Of a stretch of 64,000 nt of DNA, positions 35,199 through 44,629 are shown piece by piece. The position numbers and the translations under genes were made by a program. Location of the stretch: NCBI RefSeq assembly GCF_014200675.1, contig NZ_JACHCI010000003.1, forward strand, positions 310,001 through 374,000, in the 5' to 3' direction. Positions within the stretch are counted from its first letter, which is position 1. Each line of letters opens with the position of its first letter. The DNA comes from Janthinobacterium saanense. Lineage in GTDB: Bacteria; Pseudomonadota; Gammaproteobacteria; Burkholderiales; Burkholderiaceae_D. The notes beneath the pieces are model-generated. The model saw nothing but the letters and a program-made list of their open reading frames with translations, ran no database searches and had not been told where the DNA came from.

Positions 35199-35639
35199 AT
35201 GGAACGCACAACACGTCAAAAAACCGCTATACAAGCCGCCATCGAGTCGGCCCAGCGCCCCTTGTCGGCGCAAGAGATACTCGAACAGGCCAGTCTGCAA
35301 GTAAAGCAGCTGGGCATCGCCACCGTTTACCGCAACCTCAAATCGCTGGTACTGGAAGACAAGGTGCAGGTGGTGACCTTGCCCGGTGAAAACCCGCGTT
35401 ATGAATCGAATGCGGTGGCCAATCACCACCATCACCATTTTCAGTGCACCCAGTGCCAGCGCGTGTTCGACGTGCATGATTGCCCTGGTGACTTGAAACG
35501 CATGGCGCCGCAAGGTTTTGTGGTCGAGCACCATGAGCTGACCTTGTATGGCCGCTGCGCCGACTGCAATCCCGCCGCCAGCGCCGCGCATGCAACGGCG
35601 GCGGCACCGCACGATTGCAGCCACGCCGACCCTGCCTGA
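35199..35639 (+). CDS. zur: Fur-family regulator, probable Zur
   Basis: A 146-residue Fur-family repressor. The winged helix (RQKTAIQAAIESAQRPLSAQEILEQA, then GIATVYRNLKSLVLEDKV) is followed by the dimerisation domain with a His5 run (76-80), Cys83-x2-Cys86 and Cys120-x2-Cys123, the structural zinc site. The missing manganese/iron-type pattern, and a neighbour that is a ZnuD-like receptor, favour Zur over Fur, but this is inference. The C-terminus is an Ala/His-rich tail. The start at ATG 35199 has a weak ribosome binding site. The shared operator suggests autoregulation. Confidence 0.85.
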   Translation: MERTTRQKTAIQAAIESAQRPLSAQEILEQASLQVKQLGIATVYRNLKSLVLEDKVQVVTLPGENPRYESNAVANHHHHHFQCTQCQRVFDVHDCPGDLKRMAPQGFVVEHHELTLYGRCADCNPAASAAHATAAAPHDCSHADPA

Positions 35640-35731
35640 CGGCCTGTGTCCTTGTCTTGTCCTTAATTCCGGGCACCCATATCACGTATAATCACCCCTT
35701 TAAAGCTGCCGCCACCTTTTGCCAATAAAAC

Positions 35732-38344
35732 ATGAAATCATCTGAAATCCGCGACAAGTTCCTCAAATTTTTCGAGTCCAAGGGCCATTCCATCGTCCGC
35801 TCCAGCTCCCTGGTGCCAGGCAATGATCCGACCTTGCTGTTGACGAACAGCGGCATGGTGCAATTCAAGGACGTGTTTACGGGCACCGACAGCCGTCCGT
35901 ACACGCGCGCCACCTCCGTGCAGCGCTGCGTGCGCGCCGGCGGCAAGCACAACGATCTGGAAAACGTCGGCTACACGGCGCGCCACCACACCTTCTTTGA
36001 AATGCTGGGCAACTTCAGCTTTGGCGACTACTTCAAGCGCGATGCGATTCATTACGCCTGGGAATTGCTGACCAAGGTGTACGGCTTGCCGGCCGATAAG
36101 CTGACCGTCACCGTGTATATCGAAGATGACGAAGCGTATGACATCTGGGCCAAGGAAATCGGCGTGCCAACCGAACGCATCATCCGCATCGGCGACAACA
36201 AGGGTGCGCGCTACGCCTCGGACAATTTCTGGCAAATGGCTGACACGGGCCCATGCGGCCCCTGCACCGAAATCTTCTACGACCACGGCGCCGACATTCC
36301 AGGCGGCCCACCGGGTTCGCCCGACGAAGATGGCGACCGCTTCATTGAAATCTGGAATCTGGTGTTCATGCAGTTCAACCGCGACGAAGCGGGCGTGATG
36401 CACAAGCTGCCAAAACCATGCGTCGATACCGGCATGGGCATGGAGCGCCTGGCGGCCGTGCTGCAACACGTGCATTCGAATTATGAAATCGATCTGTTCC
36501 AGCATTTGATCAAGGCTGCTGCGCGCGAAACCGGCGCGCTTGATCTGGAAAACAAGTCGCTGCGCGTGATCGCCGACCATATCCGTTCGGCTGCCTTCAT
36601 GATCGTCGACGGCGTCATTCCTGGCAGCGAAGGCCGCGCCTATGTCTTGCGCCGCATCATCCGCCGCGCGCTGCGCCACGGCCACAAGCTGGGCCAGACC
36701 AAGCCCTTCTTTTACAAGCTGGTGGCCGACCTGGCCATCGAGATGGGCGGCGCCTATCCCGAGCTGGAAGAAGCCAAGCACAACGTCGCGCAAATGCTGA
36801 AAGCCGAAGAAGAGCGTTTCGGCGAAACCCTGGAAACCGGCATGAAAGTGCTGGAAGCCCAATTGGCCAAGGATGCCACCGGCATCGATGGCGCCACCGC
36901 GTTTACCTTGTACGAAACCTATGGCTTCCCGCCAGACCTGACGGCCGACATCTGCCGCGAACGCGACATCACTTTCGACCAGGTGGGCTACGATGCTGCC
37001 CTGAAAGAAAGCCAGGAGCTGTCGCGCAAGGGCGGCAAGACGCATAAAGACAGCAAGGTCGACTACACGGGCGAGAAAAACACATTCGTCGGCTACGATC
37101 AACTGAGCTTCAACAGCAAAGTGGTGGCCCTGTACGCCGCCGGTACTGCCGTGCAGGAACTGACAGCGGGCGTGGCTGGCATCGTGGTGCTCGATACCAC
37201 CCCGTTCTACGCCGAATCGGGCGGCCAGGTGGGCGACCAGGGCGTGATTTCGTCCGGTACGGGTACTTTCACCGTCAGCGACACCCTGAAAATCCAGGCT
37301 GATGTATTCGGCCACCACGGCGTGCTGGCCTCGGGCAGCTTGACAGTGGGCGACGCGGTTGCCGCTGAAGTGGACCAGGCCAAGCGCGGCCGCACCATTC
37401 GCAACCACTCGGCCACGCACTTGATGCACAAGGCCTTGCGCGAAGTGCTGGGCAGCCACGTGGCGCAAAAAGGCTCGCTGGTCGATCCGGACAAAACCCG
37501 TTTCGACTTCAGCCACAATGCGCCGATGACGGTCGATCAGATCGCTGCCGTGGAAACCATCGTCAACAAAGAGATCCTGGAAAACCACGCCACGCAATCG
37601 CATCACATGTCGTTTGACGATGCCGTCAAGCATGGCGCGATGGCCCTGTTCGGCGAGAAATACGGCGACGAAGTGCGCGTGCTCGACATCGGCAGCTCGA
37701 AAGAGCTGTGCGGCGGCGTGCACGTACAACGCACGGGCGATATCGGCCTGTTCAAGATCATCGCTGAAAGCGGCGTTGCCGCCGGCATCCGCCGTGTGGA
37801 AGCGGTAACGGGCGAAGGCGCGCTGGCGCTGGTGCAAACCATCAACCGCCGCCTGCTCGATGCCGCCAGCGCCTTGAAAACGCCGCCGGAAGAGCTGACG
37901 GCCCGCATAGTCCAGGTGCAAGACCACGTCAAGGCGCTGGAAAAGGAACTGGCCGCGCTGAAATCGAAACTGGCTTCCGGCCAGGGCGATGAGCTGGTCA
38001 CGCAAGCGGTCGATGTGAATGGCATCAAGGTGCTCGCTGCCATCCTGGACGGCGCCGATGTAGCCCGTTTGCGCGAAACCATGGACAAGCTGAAAGACAA
38101 GCTGAAAACGGCCGCCATCGTGCTGGCCAGCGTCACTGACGGCAAGGTCAGCCTGATCGCCGGCGTGACGGCAGACGCCACTTCCAGAGTCAAGGCAGGC
38201 GAACTGGTGAACTTCGTTGCACAACAAGTGGGCGGAAAAGGCGGCGGACGCCCTGATATGGCGCAAGCTGGTGGCACTGATCCGAGCGGTTTGTCAACTG
38301 CCTTGGCAGGTGTCCCTGCCTGGGTTGCTGAACGCGCAAAATAA
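35732..38344 (+). CDS. alaS: alanyl-tRNA synthetase
   Basis: An 870-residue class II synthetase that charges and proofreads tRNA-Ala. It starts [19 protein letters not shown] and has motif 1 ([18 protein letters not shown]), [13 protein letters not shown]-type motif 2, an editing domain with [11 protein letters not shown] (zinc His pair), and CGGVHV. The C-terminal coiled coil and C-Ala domain end in WVAERAK. TATAAT at 35687-35692 fits a -10 box. There is no strong ribosome binding site. A powerful terminator follows. It is a stand-alone gene behind the Fur-family gene. Confidence 0.97.
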   Translation: MKSSEIRDKFLKFFESKGHSIVRSSSLVPGNDPTLLLTNSGMVQFKDVFTGTDSRPYTRATSVQRCVRAGGKHNDLENVGYTARHHTFFEMLGNFSFGDYFKRDAIHYAWELLTKVYGLPADKLTVTVYIEDDEAYDIWAKEIGVPTERIIRIGDNKGARYASDNFWQMADTGPCGPCTEIFYDHGADIPGGPPGSPDEDGDRFIEIWNLVFMQFNRDEAGVMHKLPKPCVDTGMGMERLAAVLQHVHSNYEIDLFQHLIKAAARETGALDLENKSLRVIADHIRSAAFMIVDGVIPGSEGRAYVLRRIIRRALRHGHKLGQTKPFFYKLVADLAIEMGGAYPELEEAKHNVAQMLKAEEERFGETLETGMKVLEAQLAKDATGIDGATAFTLYETYGFPPDLTADICRERDITFDQVGYDAALKESQELSRKGGKTHKDSKVDYTGEKNTFVGYDQLSFNSKVVALYAAGTAVQELTAGVAGIVVLDTTPFYAESGGQVGDQGVISSGTGTFTVSDTLKIQADVFGHHGVLASGSLTVGDAVAAEVDQAKRGRTIRNHSATHLMHKALREVLGSHVAQKGSLVDPDKTRFDFSHNAPMTVDQIAAVETIVNKEILENHATQSHHMSFDDAVKHGAMALFGEKYGDEVRVLDIGSSKELCGGVHVQRTGDIGLFKIIAESGVAAGIRRVEAVTGEGALALVQTINRRLLDAASALKTPPEELTARIVQVQDHVKALEKELAALKSKLASGQGDELVTQAVDVNGIKVLAAILDGADVARLRETMDKLKDKLKTAAIVLASVTDGKVSLIAGVTADATSRVKAGELVNFVAQQVGGKGGGRPDMAQAGGTDPSGLSTALAGVPAWVAERAK

Positions 38345-38402
38345 GGCTATCTACGCTGAAAGCCAGCAGACATGCGGGGTGTTAGCTCCGCTGCCTTGCC
38401 AA

Positions 38403-38441
38403 AAGGGCCCGCAAACGTGGTTTGCGGGCCCTTATTTTATT
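38403..38441 (+). terminator. intrinsic terminator of alaS
   Basis: AAGGGCCCGCAAA and TTTGCGGGCCCTT form a 13-base perfect stem with a five-base loop, followed by ATTTTATTT. Confidence 0.92.
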
Positions 38442-38558
38442 TGTCCTCTCGTTGTGACCCCACAACAGCTGTTGAACTATTTTGGTGCAGCGCGTCATGG
38501 GCCGCTAATTGGAGTACTATGTCGAAAATCAGTACAACAAAACAATGGTGGGATATTG

Positions 38559-38816
38559 ATGAGCGACACACTACTTGATACCGAGATTATGGAATTTCAT
38601 AAAGAACTCGATGCGCGGGGCTTGAATTGCCCTTTGCCGATTCTGAAAGCAAAAAAAGCATTGGCAGAGCTGCAAAGCGGTGAAGTGCTGCGCATCATGG
38701 CAACCGATCCCGGTTCCGTGCGTGACTTCCAGGCCTTTGCCAAACAAACCGGCAATGCGCTGCTGTCGCATGTGCAAACGGGCACGGAGTTTGTTTTCTT
38801 GATGCAACGCAAGTAA
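38559..38816 (+). CDS. TusA-family sulfurtransferase
   Basis: An 85-residue TusA/SirA-like protein starting MSDTLLDTEIMEFHKELDARG. The active Cys24 lies in the CPLP motif (LNCPLPILKAKKAL), and the IF3-like fold ends TGTEFVFLMQRK. TusA passes sulfur as a persulfide to tRNA thiolation or molybdopterin pathways. It follows the alaS terminator, so it needs its own promoter in the 120-base gap. No tusBCD genes are adjacent. The ribosome binding site is weak (GGTGGGA). Confidence 0.85.
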   Translation: MSDTLLDTEIMEFHKELDARGLNCPLPILKAKKALAELQSGEVLRIMATDPGSVRDFQAFAKQTGNALLSHVQTGTEFVFLMQRK

Positions 38817-38966
38817 ATCTGATGGGCCGGGGCCGTCGCAGTACGGCCTGGCCAGCCTGGCTGGCACCCCTTGCTGCTACGCTTTTGCTGCCCTGCAGCG
38901 TCTTCGCATCTACCCTTGAAATCCATGCAGCATCTTGATTTAGATGGATTGCTCTAACAAAAAATC

Positions 38967-38978
38967 GCACGATCGTGC
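38967..38978. promoter_or_regulatory. perfect palindrome GCACGATCGTGC upstream of etfB, probable operator
   Basis: A perfect 12-base palindrome stands about 95 bases before the etfB start, just upstream of a candidate promoter whose -10 box TATAAT is at 39009-39014. CACGATCGTG is a TetR-family-type operator core, but the regulator is not in this window. Confidence 0.55.
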
Positions 38979-39070
38979 TTAAATTCGGTTCAAGATTCAA
39001 ATTTCTCTTATAATCGAAGTCACAATCAGCACTTGATCCGTCATTTTTATAATTTCCCAAAGGCATAGCT

Positions 39071-39820
39071 ATGAAAGTCTTGGTACCCGTCAAACGCGTG
39101 GTCGACTATAACGTCAAAGTACGCGTCAAGAGTGACGGCACTGGCGTCGATACCGCCAACGTCAAAATGTCGATGAATCCTTTCGATGAAATCGCGCTGG
39201 AAGAAGCCACGCGTCTGAAAGAAGCCGGCAAGGTGACTGAAGTGGTCGCCATCTCCTGCGGCGTGACCCAATGCCAGGAAACCCTGCGCACCGCGATGGC
39301 CATCGGCGCCGACCGCGGCATCCTGGTGGAAACGACGACCGAACTGGAACCGCTGGCCGTGGCCAAGCTGGTGAAAGCGCTGGCCGATAAAGAGCAGCCA
39401 CAACTGATTATCCTGGGCAAGCAAGCCATCGACGACGACAGCAACCAGACCGGCCAGATGCTGGCGGCGCTGCTCGGTTGGCCGCAAGCCACCTTCGCCT
39501 CGAAAGTCGTGCTGGAAGACGGTAAAGTGACCGTCACCCGCGAAGTCGACGGCGGCCTGGAAACCCTGGCATTGACCCTGCCAGCGATCATCACCACCGA
39601 CCTGCGCCTGAACGAGCCGCGTTATGTGACCTTGCCTAACATCATGAAGGCCAAGAAAAAGCCGCTCGACATCACCAAGCCGGAAGACCTGGGCGTCGAC
39701 GTTACGCCACGCCTGAAAACCCTGAAAGTTGCCGAGCCAGCCAAGCGCTCGGCCGGTATCAAGGTGCCGGACGTGGCCACGCTGGTCGCCAAGCTGCGTA
39801 CCGAAGCCAAAGTCATCTAA
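39071..39820 (+). CDS. etfB: electron transfer flavoprotein beta subunit
   Basis: A 249-residue EtfB that, with EtfA, carries electrons from acyl-CoA dehydrogenases to ETF-ubiquinone oxidoreductase. It has [19 protein letters not shown] at the start, the [13 protein letters not shown] motif, and [23 protein letters not shown], which binds AMP. The C-terminus ([18 protein letters not shown]) embraces the alpha subunit. An AAAGG site precedes the ATG. It is followed by etfA after 39 bases and an acyl-CoA dehydrogenase, a normal beta-oxidation electron-transfer unit. A palindromic operator lies upstream. Confidence 0.96.
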   Translation: MKVLVPVKRVVDYNVKVRVKSDGTGVDTANVKMSMNPFDEIALEEATRLKEAGKVTEVVAISCGVTQCQETLRTAMAIGADRGILVETTTELEPLAVAKLVKALADKEQPQLIILGKQAIDDDSNQTGQMLAALLGWPQATFASKVVLEDGKVTVTREVDGGLETLALTLPAIITTDLRLNEPRYVTLPNIMKAKKKPLDITKPEDLGVDVTPRLKTLKVAEPAKRSAGIKVPDVATLVAKLRTEAKVI

Positions 39821-39859
39821 GCGGCTTGCCGCTTCTCCAGAACAATTACAGGACATATC

Positions 39860-40792
39860 ATGGTCGCATTAGTTATTGCTGAACACGACAACGCTAGCTT
39901 AAAAGGCAGCACCCTCAACACCGTGACCGCAGCTTTTCATTGCGGTGGCGACGTGCACGTGCTCGTCGCTGGCTCGAACGCAGCTGCCGCCGCTGCGGCC
40001 GCTGCGCAAATCGCCGGCGTTTCCAAGGTCATCGTGGCCGACGCGCCGCATTTCGCTGACGGCCTGGCTGAAAACGTGGCTGAACAAGTGCTGGCGATCG
40101 CCGGCAACTACAGCCACATCCTGGCGCCAGCCACCGCTTACGGCAAAAACATCTTGCCACGCGTGGCGGCCAAGCTGGACGTAGCGCAAATCTCGGAAAT
40201 CACCAAGGTCGATAGCCCGGACACGTTCGAGCGTCCTATCTACGCCGGTAACGCGATTGCCACCGTGCAATCTGGCGACAAGATCAAGGTCATCACCGTG
40301 CGCACCACCGGTTTCGACGCGGCTGCCGCCACCGGCGGTTCGGCTGCCACCGAGACCATCGCTGCCGTTGCCGATAATGGCAAGTCCGCTTTCGTGGGCC
40401 GCGAAGTGGCCAAGTCCGACCGTCCTGAACTGACCGCCGCGAAAATCATCGTATCGGGCGGCCGTGGCATGGGTTCGGCTGAAAACTTCCATATCCTCGA
40501 ACCGCTGGCTGACAAGCTGGGCGCCGCCATGGGTGCTTCGCGCGCTGCGGTCGACGCCGGCTTCGTGCCGAACGACTGGCAAGTGGGCCAGACCGGCAAG
40601 ATCGTTGCGCCATCGCTGTACATCGCGGTCGGTATTTCGGGCGCGATCCAGCATCTGGCTGGCATGAAAGATTCGAAAACCATCGTGGCGATCAATAAAG
40701 ATCCGGAAGCACCGATCTTTGCCGTGGCGGACTACGGCATCGTGGGCGATCTGTTCGAGATCGTGCCGCAACTGGTGAAAGAATTGGGCTAA
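39860..40792 (+). CDS. etfA: electron transfer flavoprotein alpha subunit
   Basis: A 310-residue EtfA carrying FAD. It starts [19 protein letters not shown] and has the C-terminal FAD domain with [35 protein letters not shown] and [21 protein letters not shown], both strong signatures; the last segment ends [28 protein letters not shown]. The length is standard. It follows etfB closely. Before the next gene stands a terminator-like hairpin, so acyl-CoA dehydrogenase expression may be set partly apart from etfBA. Confidence 0.96.
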   Translation: MVALVIAEHDNASLKGSTLNTVTAAFHCGGDVHVLVAGSNAAAAAAAAAQIAGVSKVIVADAPHFADGLAENVAEQVLAIAGNYSHILAPATAYGKNILPRVAAKLDVAQISEITKVDSPDTFERPIYAGNAIATVQSGDKIKVITVRTTGFDAAAATGGSAATETIAAVADNGKSAFVGREVAKSDRPELTAAKIIVSGGRGMGSAENFHILEPLADKLGAAMGASRAAVDAGFVPNDWQVGQTGKIVAPSLYIAVGISGAIQHLAGMKDSKTIVAINKDPEAPIFAVADYGIVGDLFEIVPQLVKELG

Positions 40793-40820
40793 ATCAAGCC
40801 CATCCCGGTTTTGTTTATTC

Positions 40821-40868
40821 AAAGCCACGCCGGCCCGCCCACCACGGCGAGCCGCGCGTGGCTTTTTT
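40821..40868 (+). terminator. terminator-like hairpin between etfA and the acyl-CoA dehydrogenase
   Basis: AAAGCCACGC and GCGTGGCTTTTTT form a stem followed by T6, with a Gly/Cys-codon-rich loop between. The T-run ends only four bases before the GGAGGAA ribosome binding site of the next gene. Confidence 0.75.
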
Positions 40869-40883
40869 CTTGGAGGAAATAAG

Positions 40884-42674
40884 ATGAGCTATCAAGCCCC
40901 GCTGAAAGACATGTTGTTCGTCATGAACGAACTGGCCGGCCTGGCCGAAATCCATACGCTACCTGGCTGTGAAGACGCGACGCCGGATACGGCCGAGGCT
41001 GTGCTGGAAGAAAACGCCAAATTCTGCAGCGGCGTGGTAGCCCCATTGAACGGTCCCAGCGACAAGGAACCCAGCTTTTTCCATGACGGCAACGTCACTA
41101 CCTCGAAAGGCTTCAAGGAAGCCTTCCAGGCTTATGGCGAAGCGGGCTGGCAAGGCGTGCAGCATCCGACCGAATTCGGCGGCCAAGGCTTGCCGAAACT
41201 GCTGGCCACGCCCTGCATCGAGATGCTCAACTCGGCCAGCATCTCGTTCGCGCTGGTGGCCCTGCTGTCGGATGGCGCCATCGAAGCGCTGCTGACGGCG
41301 GGCAGCGATGCACAAAAAGCCACCTATCTGGAAAATCTGGTGTCGGGCAAGTGGACCGGCACCATGAACTTGACCGAGCCGCAAGCCGGTTCCGACCTGG
41401 CCGCCGTGCGCACGCGCGCCGTACCGCAAGGTGATGGCACGTATCAAGTGTTCGGCACCAAGATTTTCATCACCTATGGCGAACACGACATGGCCGAGAA
41501 TATCGTCCATCTGGTGCTGGCGCGCACGCCGGACGCCCCGGCTGGCGTGAAAGGCATTTCCCTGTTCATCGTGCCGAAATTCCTGGTCAATGCCGATGGC
41601 AGCCTGGGCGCGCGCAACGATGCGCACTGCGTCTCGATCGAGCACAAGCTGGGCATCAAGGCCAGCCCGACGGCGGTATTGCAATTCGGCGACCATGGCG
41701 GCGCCATCGGCACCCTGGTGGGCGAGGAAAACCGTGGCCTGGAATACATGTTCATCATGATGAATGCAGCCCGTTTCGGCGTCGGCCTGCAAGGCATCGG
41801 CCTGGCCGAGCGCGCTTATCAGCAGGCAGTCACTTTCGCCAGGGGCCGCGTGCAGTCGCGCGACCTGGCCGGCTCGCCTGGCCCGGTCTCCATCATCCAT
41901 CACCCGGATGTGCGCCGCCTGCTGATGGCGATGCGTTCGCAAACCGAGGCGGCGCGCGCGCTGGCCTATGTGGGCGCGGCCATCAGCGACGTGGCCCATC
42001 ACCATCCGGATGCGGACGTGCGTGCGGAAAGCCTGGCCACCTATGAATATCTGGTGCCGGTTATCAAGGGCTGGTCGACGGAAATGTCGCAGGACGTGGC
42101 CCGCGATGGCGTGCAAGTGCATGGCGGCATGGGTTTTATTGAAGAAACGGGCGCCGCCCAGCATTACCGCGACGCCAAGATCCTCACCATCTACGAAGGC
42201 ACGACCGCCATCCAGGCGAATGACCTGGTGGGCCGCAAGACCGTGCGCGACGGCGGCGCCGTGGCAAAAGCCATCATCGCCCAGGTGCGCGCCACCGAAG
42301 CCCAGCTGGGCGAACTCACCGGCGCCGACTTCCAGGCCATGCAGCGCCACCTGGCCGAAGGCAGCGCCGCGCTGGAAGCTGTCGTCGAGTATGTGCTGGC
42401 GAACGTGAAGAGCGATATCAAGGGCGTGTTTGCAGGCAGCGTGCCCTATCTGAAGCTGGCTGGCATCGTGCTGGGCGGCTGGCAAATGGCGCGCGCGGCC
42501 ATCGTGGCGCAGCAAAAGCTGGGCGAGGGCAGCGGCGATGCGGCGTTCTACAAGGCGAAGATCGGTACGGCGCGTTTCTTTGCCGACCATATCCTGTCGC
42601 AAGCGCCGGGCTTGCGCGCCACTATCATCGATGGCAGCGCCGGCGTGATGGCGCTGGATGAAGCGCAGTTTTAA
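40884..42674 (+). CDS. acyl-CoA dehydrogenase (C-terminal-domain type)
   Basis: A 596-residue FAD enzyme that desaturates acyl-CoA at alpha-beta and passes electrons to ETF. An N-terminal extension precedes the core: MNLTEPQAGSDLAAVRT (FAD/substrate signature near residue 160), KIFITYGEHD, then VHGGMGFIEETGAAQHYRDAKILTIYEGTTAIQ holding the family's second signature. The extra C-terminal helical domain makes it about 600 residues, as in the AcdA/DmdC-type subgroup. A GGAGGAA site precedes the ATG. Its position after etfBA makes it the likely electron donor. Chain-length preference cannot be read. Confidence 0.93.
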   Translation: MSYQAPLKDMLFVMNELAGLAEIHTLPGCEDATPDTAEAVLEENAKFCSGVVAPLNGPSDKEPSFFHDGNVTTSKGFKEAFQAYGEAGWQGVQHPTEFGGQGLPKLLATPCIEMLNSASISFALVALLSDGAIEALLTAGSDAQKATYLENLVSGKWTGTMNLTEPQAGSDLAAVRTRAVPQGDGTYQVFGTKIFITYGEHDMAENIVHLVLARTPDAPAGVKGISLFIVPKFLVNADGSLGARNDAHCVSIEHKLGIKASPTAVLQFGDHGGAIGTLVGEENRGLEYMFIMMNAARFGVGLQGIGLAERAYQQAVTFARGRVQSRDLAGSPGPVSIIHHPDVRRLLMAMRSQTEAARALAYVGAAISDVAHHHPDADVRAESLATYEYLVPVIKGWSTEMSQDVARDGVQVHGGMGFIEETGAAQHYRDAKILTIYEGTTAIQANDLVGRKTVRDGGAVAKAIIAQVRATEAQLGELTGADFQAMQRHLAEGSAALEAVVEYVLANVKSDIKGVFAGSVPYLKLAGIVLGGWQMARAAIVAQQKLGEGSGDAAFYKAKIGTARFFADHILSQAPGLRATIIDGSAGVMALDEAQF

Positions 42675-42675
42675 G

Positions 42676-42719
42676 CCCCAGAAGCAAAGACTGGGGGCGG
42701 ACCCTCAGGGTCCGACCCC
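42676..42719. repeat. REP-like double hairpin after the dehydrogenase gene
   Basis: CCCCAG/CTGGGG (42676-42696) is followed by GGGG...CGGACCC TCA GGGTCCG...CCCC (42693-42719). The GGGTCCGA/CGGACCC core is the style of dispersed intergenic repeats in Oxalobacteraceae, from memory only. No T-run follows. Confidence 0.65.
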
Positions 42720-42741
42720 GGCGTTTGTTCTTGGGTTTGGC

Positions 42742-43374
42742 TTATCTGCGGGCAATGCCGTTGCCGGAGTTGCGCACCAGGTCGCCGGCCGTCAGGCCCG
42801 GGTCCTGGTCGAAATTGAAATCAGCCTTGGCGCCCGTTTCATATTGCACGGTAACGGTCCATACCTTGGCGTTTTTGTAGTGGCCTTCGACTTGTTTTCC
42901 GGCATAGGCGCCGCCCGCTGCGCCGGCCAGGGTGGCCAGGTCGCGGCCGGTGCCGCCGCCGACCTGGCGGCCCAGCAAGGCGCCCGCCACGCCGCCGCCT
43001 ATCAGGCCCAGCGCGCCGCCTTCACCGGCTTTTTCGCTCACATTGACTGCCAGTACCTTGCCGCAATCGGCGCAGATCTGGTGCTGGGCTTGTGGCTGCT
43101 GATACTGGGTCGAGCCGCCAGCCAGCGCGGCTTTTTGCGCGGCCTTGGCATTGATGATGGCCTGGTCGTATTCGCTCTTGGCGTCGCGCAGGCATTGCAG
43201 GCGCGCTTTCGAGGTGGTCTCGTCGGCACACAATTTCTTGTCATCCGCATAGCGTGTATTCGCCTGCCTGGTATCGTAGGTGTATTGCGCCTTGGGCGAC
43301 AGGTTTTGCGCAGTGGCCACACCACTGAACAGGGTGGCGACGGCTGCAGCGAGGATTAAAGGGCGACGAATCAT
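42742..43374 (-). CDS. glycine-zipper 2TM-domain envelope protein
   Basis: A 210-residue exported protein. It has a signal peptide (MIRRPLILAAAVATLFSGVATA) and a helical middle with four or five Cys (KKLCADETTSKARLQCLRDAK, then ICADCGKVL). A glycine zipper (GGALGLIGGGVAGALLGRQVGGGTGRDLATLAGAAGGAYAGKQVEG) of the SlyB/OmpA-linker type follows. The C-terminal beta segment is VWTVTVQYETGAKADFNFDQDPGLTAGDLVR. There is no lipobox. The start at 43374 has GGAGA. It probably sits in the outer membrane or periplasm; the exact role is unknown. Confidence 0.85.
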   Translation of the reverse strand: MIRRPLILAAAVATLFSGVATAQNLSPKAQYTYDTRQANTRYADDKKLCADETTSKARLQCLRDAKSEYDQAIINAKAAQKAALAGGSTQYQQPQAQHQICADCGKVLAVNVSEKAGEGGALGLIGGGVAGALLGRQVGGGTGRDLATLAGAAGGAYAGKQVEGHYKNAKVWTVTVQYETGAKADFNFDQDPGLTAGDLVRNSGNGIARR

Positions 43375-43506
43375 GATCTTCTCCATTAAAAAACACCAGC
43401 AGCGCTGGTCTTGAGACCAGTATAGAGAAAAGCATAATTGCTTGCCCACACCACTGCGCGTGCGGTGCGCAAGGTTTTGACGATGCGAGTTGCCGGGGAA
43501 TTAACA

Positions 43507-43625
43507 ACGCCTAACAAAACCGTAGCGAGCGGAAGGGAGAGGTGGCTAAGAAGCGCAACCGTACGATAGGTACGGTGAGCATCGCAGGCTACCTATACCG
43601 ACGCGCAGTAGGTTTTGATAGGCGT
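43507..43625. repeat. 119-bp imperfect palindrome
   Basis: Two arms of about 57 bases match in reverse complement around the loop GATAG. ACGCCTA and TAGGCGT pair at the ends, CAAAACC and GGTTTTG further in, and CCGTAC with GTACGG around the loop; mismatches cluster in the middle. It abuts the TM2 stop codon and lies upstream of the glycine-zipper gene. It could be a MITE remnant, a REP-like element or a structured RNA. Confidence 0.8.
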
Positions 43626-43627
43626 CC

Positions 43628-44062
43628 CTAGCCGTAGGCGCCACCGGTGTAGAGTAGGTCGAACAGGCGCGCCATGGTGGCGATCAACACGCCGGCGCCT
43701 AGCATCAGGGTAGCGACCAGCACCACGGCCAGCGGCCAGCCCGTATCGGATTGCTGGCCTGACGCCGCGTTGTAGTGTCCATCCCATTTTTCATCGGACA
43801 TCAGTCCCAGCACCAGCGCTTCGAGGAAGCCGATCAGGCCCGATACGATCAAGGGCAGGCTCTGGTAAAACCAGTCCGCGTCAGGCAAGGCCAGGCGTAG
43901 TGCCAGACTAGCGGGCAGGGCGGCCAGATGCAGCCAGCCCCAGCGATCCTTGCCGCCATGCAGATAGAAGCGGTGCAGGCCCAGCGTACCCAGAAGAAAC
44001 GCCAGCAGGGTGGTGAAAGCCTTGTTCTTGTGTGTGGACGGCGTCATGGTCGTGCTGCTCAT
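43628..44062 (-). CDS. TM2-domain membrane protein
   Basis: A 144-residue inner-membrane protein. Residues 14-60 hold the TM2 domain (KAFTTLLAFLLGTLGLHRFYLHGGKDRWGWLHL), including the conserved G-x-H-R-F-Y. Two or three more hydrophobic stretches follow, including LIVSGLIGFLEALVLGL and LAVVLVATLMLGAGVLIATM. There is no signal peptide. GGAG precedes the ATG at 44062. The role of TM2 proteins in bacteria is unknown. The stop is two bases from the palindrome end. Confidence 0.85.
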   Translation of the reverse strand: MSSTTMTPSTHKNKAFTTLLAFLLGTLGLHRFYLHGGKDRWGWLHLAALPASLALRLALPDADWFYQSLPLIVSGLIGFLEALVLGLMSDEKWDGHYNAASGQQSDTGWPLAVVLVATLMLGAGVLIATMARLFDLLYTGGAYG

Positions 44063-44292
44063 GAGAACTCCAGGATTGCTTATCGGGAAAGATTATCAGT
44101 ATGGTGCATAAGGCTGCGTGAGGCATAGCTTTTTGTGTAGCGTAAATAGTATTAAAACGGCATGCGAAATAACAATAAAATGCACGGTTTATGGCTGCGC
44201 AAGCCTGATAAGTGCAGACGGGTATTGCGTCTTTGGCGATGTCTGGTCATAATGTTTGATTAGCCCAAATTACACGCCCGTCATCATAACGC

Positions 44293-44322
44293 TTGCTGCC
44301 TGGCGGTAAAGCGCGCTATAAT
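44293..44322 (+). promoter_or_regulatory. sigma-70 promoter of the rpsP operon
   Basis: TTGCTG (-35) and a perfect TATAAT (-10) with an 18-base spacer lie about 40 bases before the rpsP start. Positions -10 at 44317-44322, -35 at 44293-44298. Confidence 0.75.
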
Positions 44323-44362
44323 TTGCGGCTTTTTCCGCCTCAGCACACTTTTTGGAAATATT

Positions 44363-44614
44363 ATGGTCGTTATTCGTTTAGCTCGTGGAGGCGCCAAGAA
44401 GCGCCCGTTCTTCAACATCGTCGCTACTGATTCGCGCAATCGCCGCGATGGTCGCTTCATTGAGCGTATCGGTTTTTACAACCCGATGGCGCAAGGTGGC
44501 GAAGTTCCACTGCGTATCACCGCAGACCGTCTGGCCTACTGGCAAGGCGTTGGCGCACAATTGTCGCCAACCGTTGCTCGTCTGGTTGCCAGCAACGGCA
44601 AAGCAGCAGCTTAA
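44363..44614 (+). CDS. rpsP: 30S ribosomal protein S16
   Basis: An 83-residue S16, starting [41 protein letters not shown], an unmistakable sequence. First gene of the classical rpsP-rimM-trmD-rplS operon. A strong sigma-70 promoter lies upstream. The length is standard. Confidence 0.98.
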   Translation: MVVIRLARGGAKKRPFFNIVATDSRNRRDGRFIERIGFYNPMAQGGEVPLRITADRLAYWQGVGAQLSPTVARLVASNGKAAA

Positions 44615-44629
44615 TATCAGATCACTGGT

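Noticed and set aside
35738-38266. An 842-codon open frame antisense to alaS
   Set aside because: It follows from GC-rich codon use of alaS in the opposite frame; the translation has no domain and is rich in His, Arg and Gln, typical of a shadow.
38372-38578. A 68-codon open frame between alaS and tusA
   Set aside because: It spans the alaS terminator hairpin, lacks a ribosome binding site and overlaps the tusA start.
40959-42602. A 547-codon open frame antisense to the acyl-CoA dehydrogenase
   Set aside because: Same GC-driven shadow; no family similarity, no ribosome binding site.
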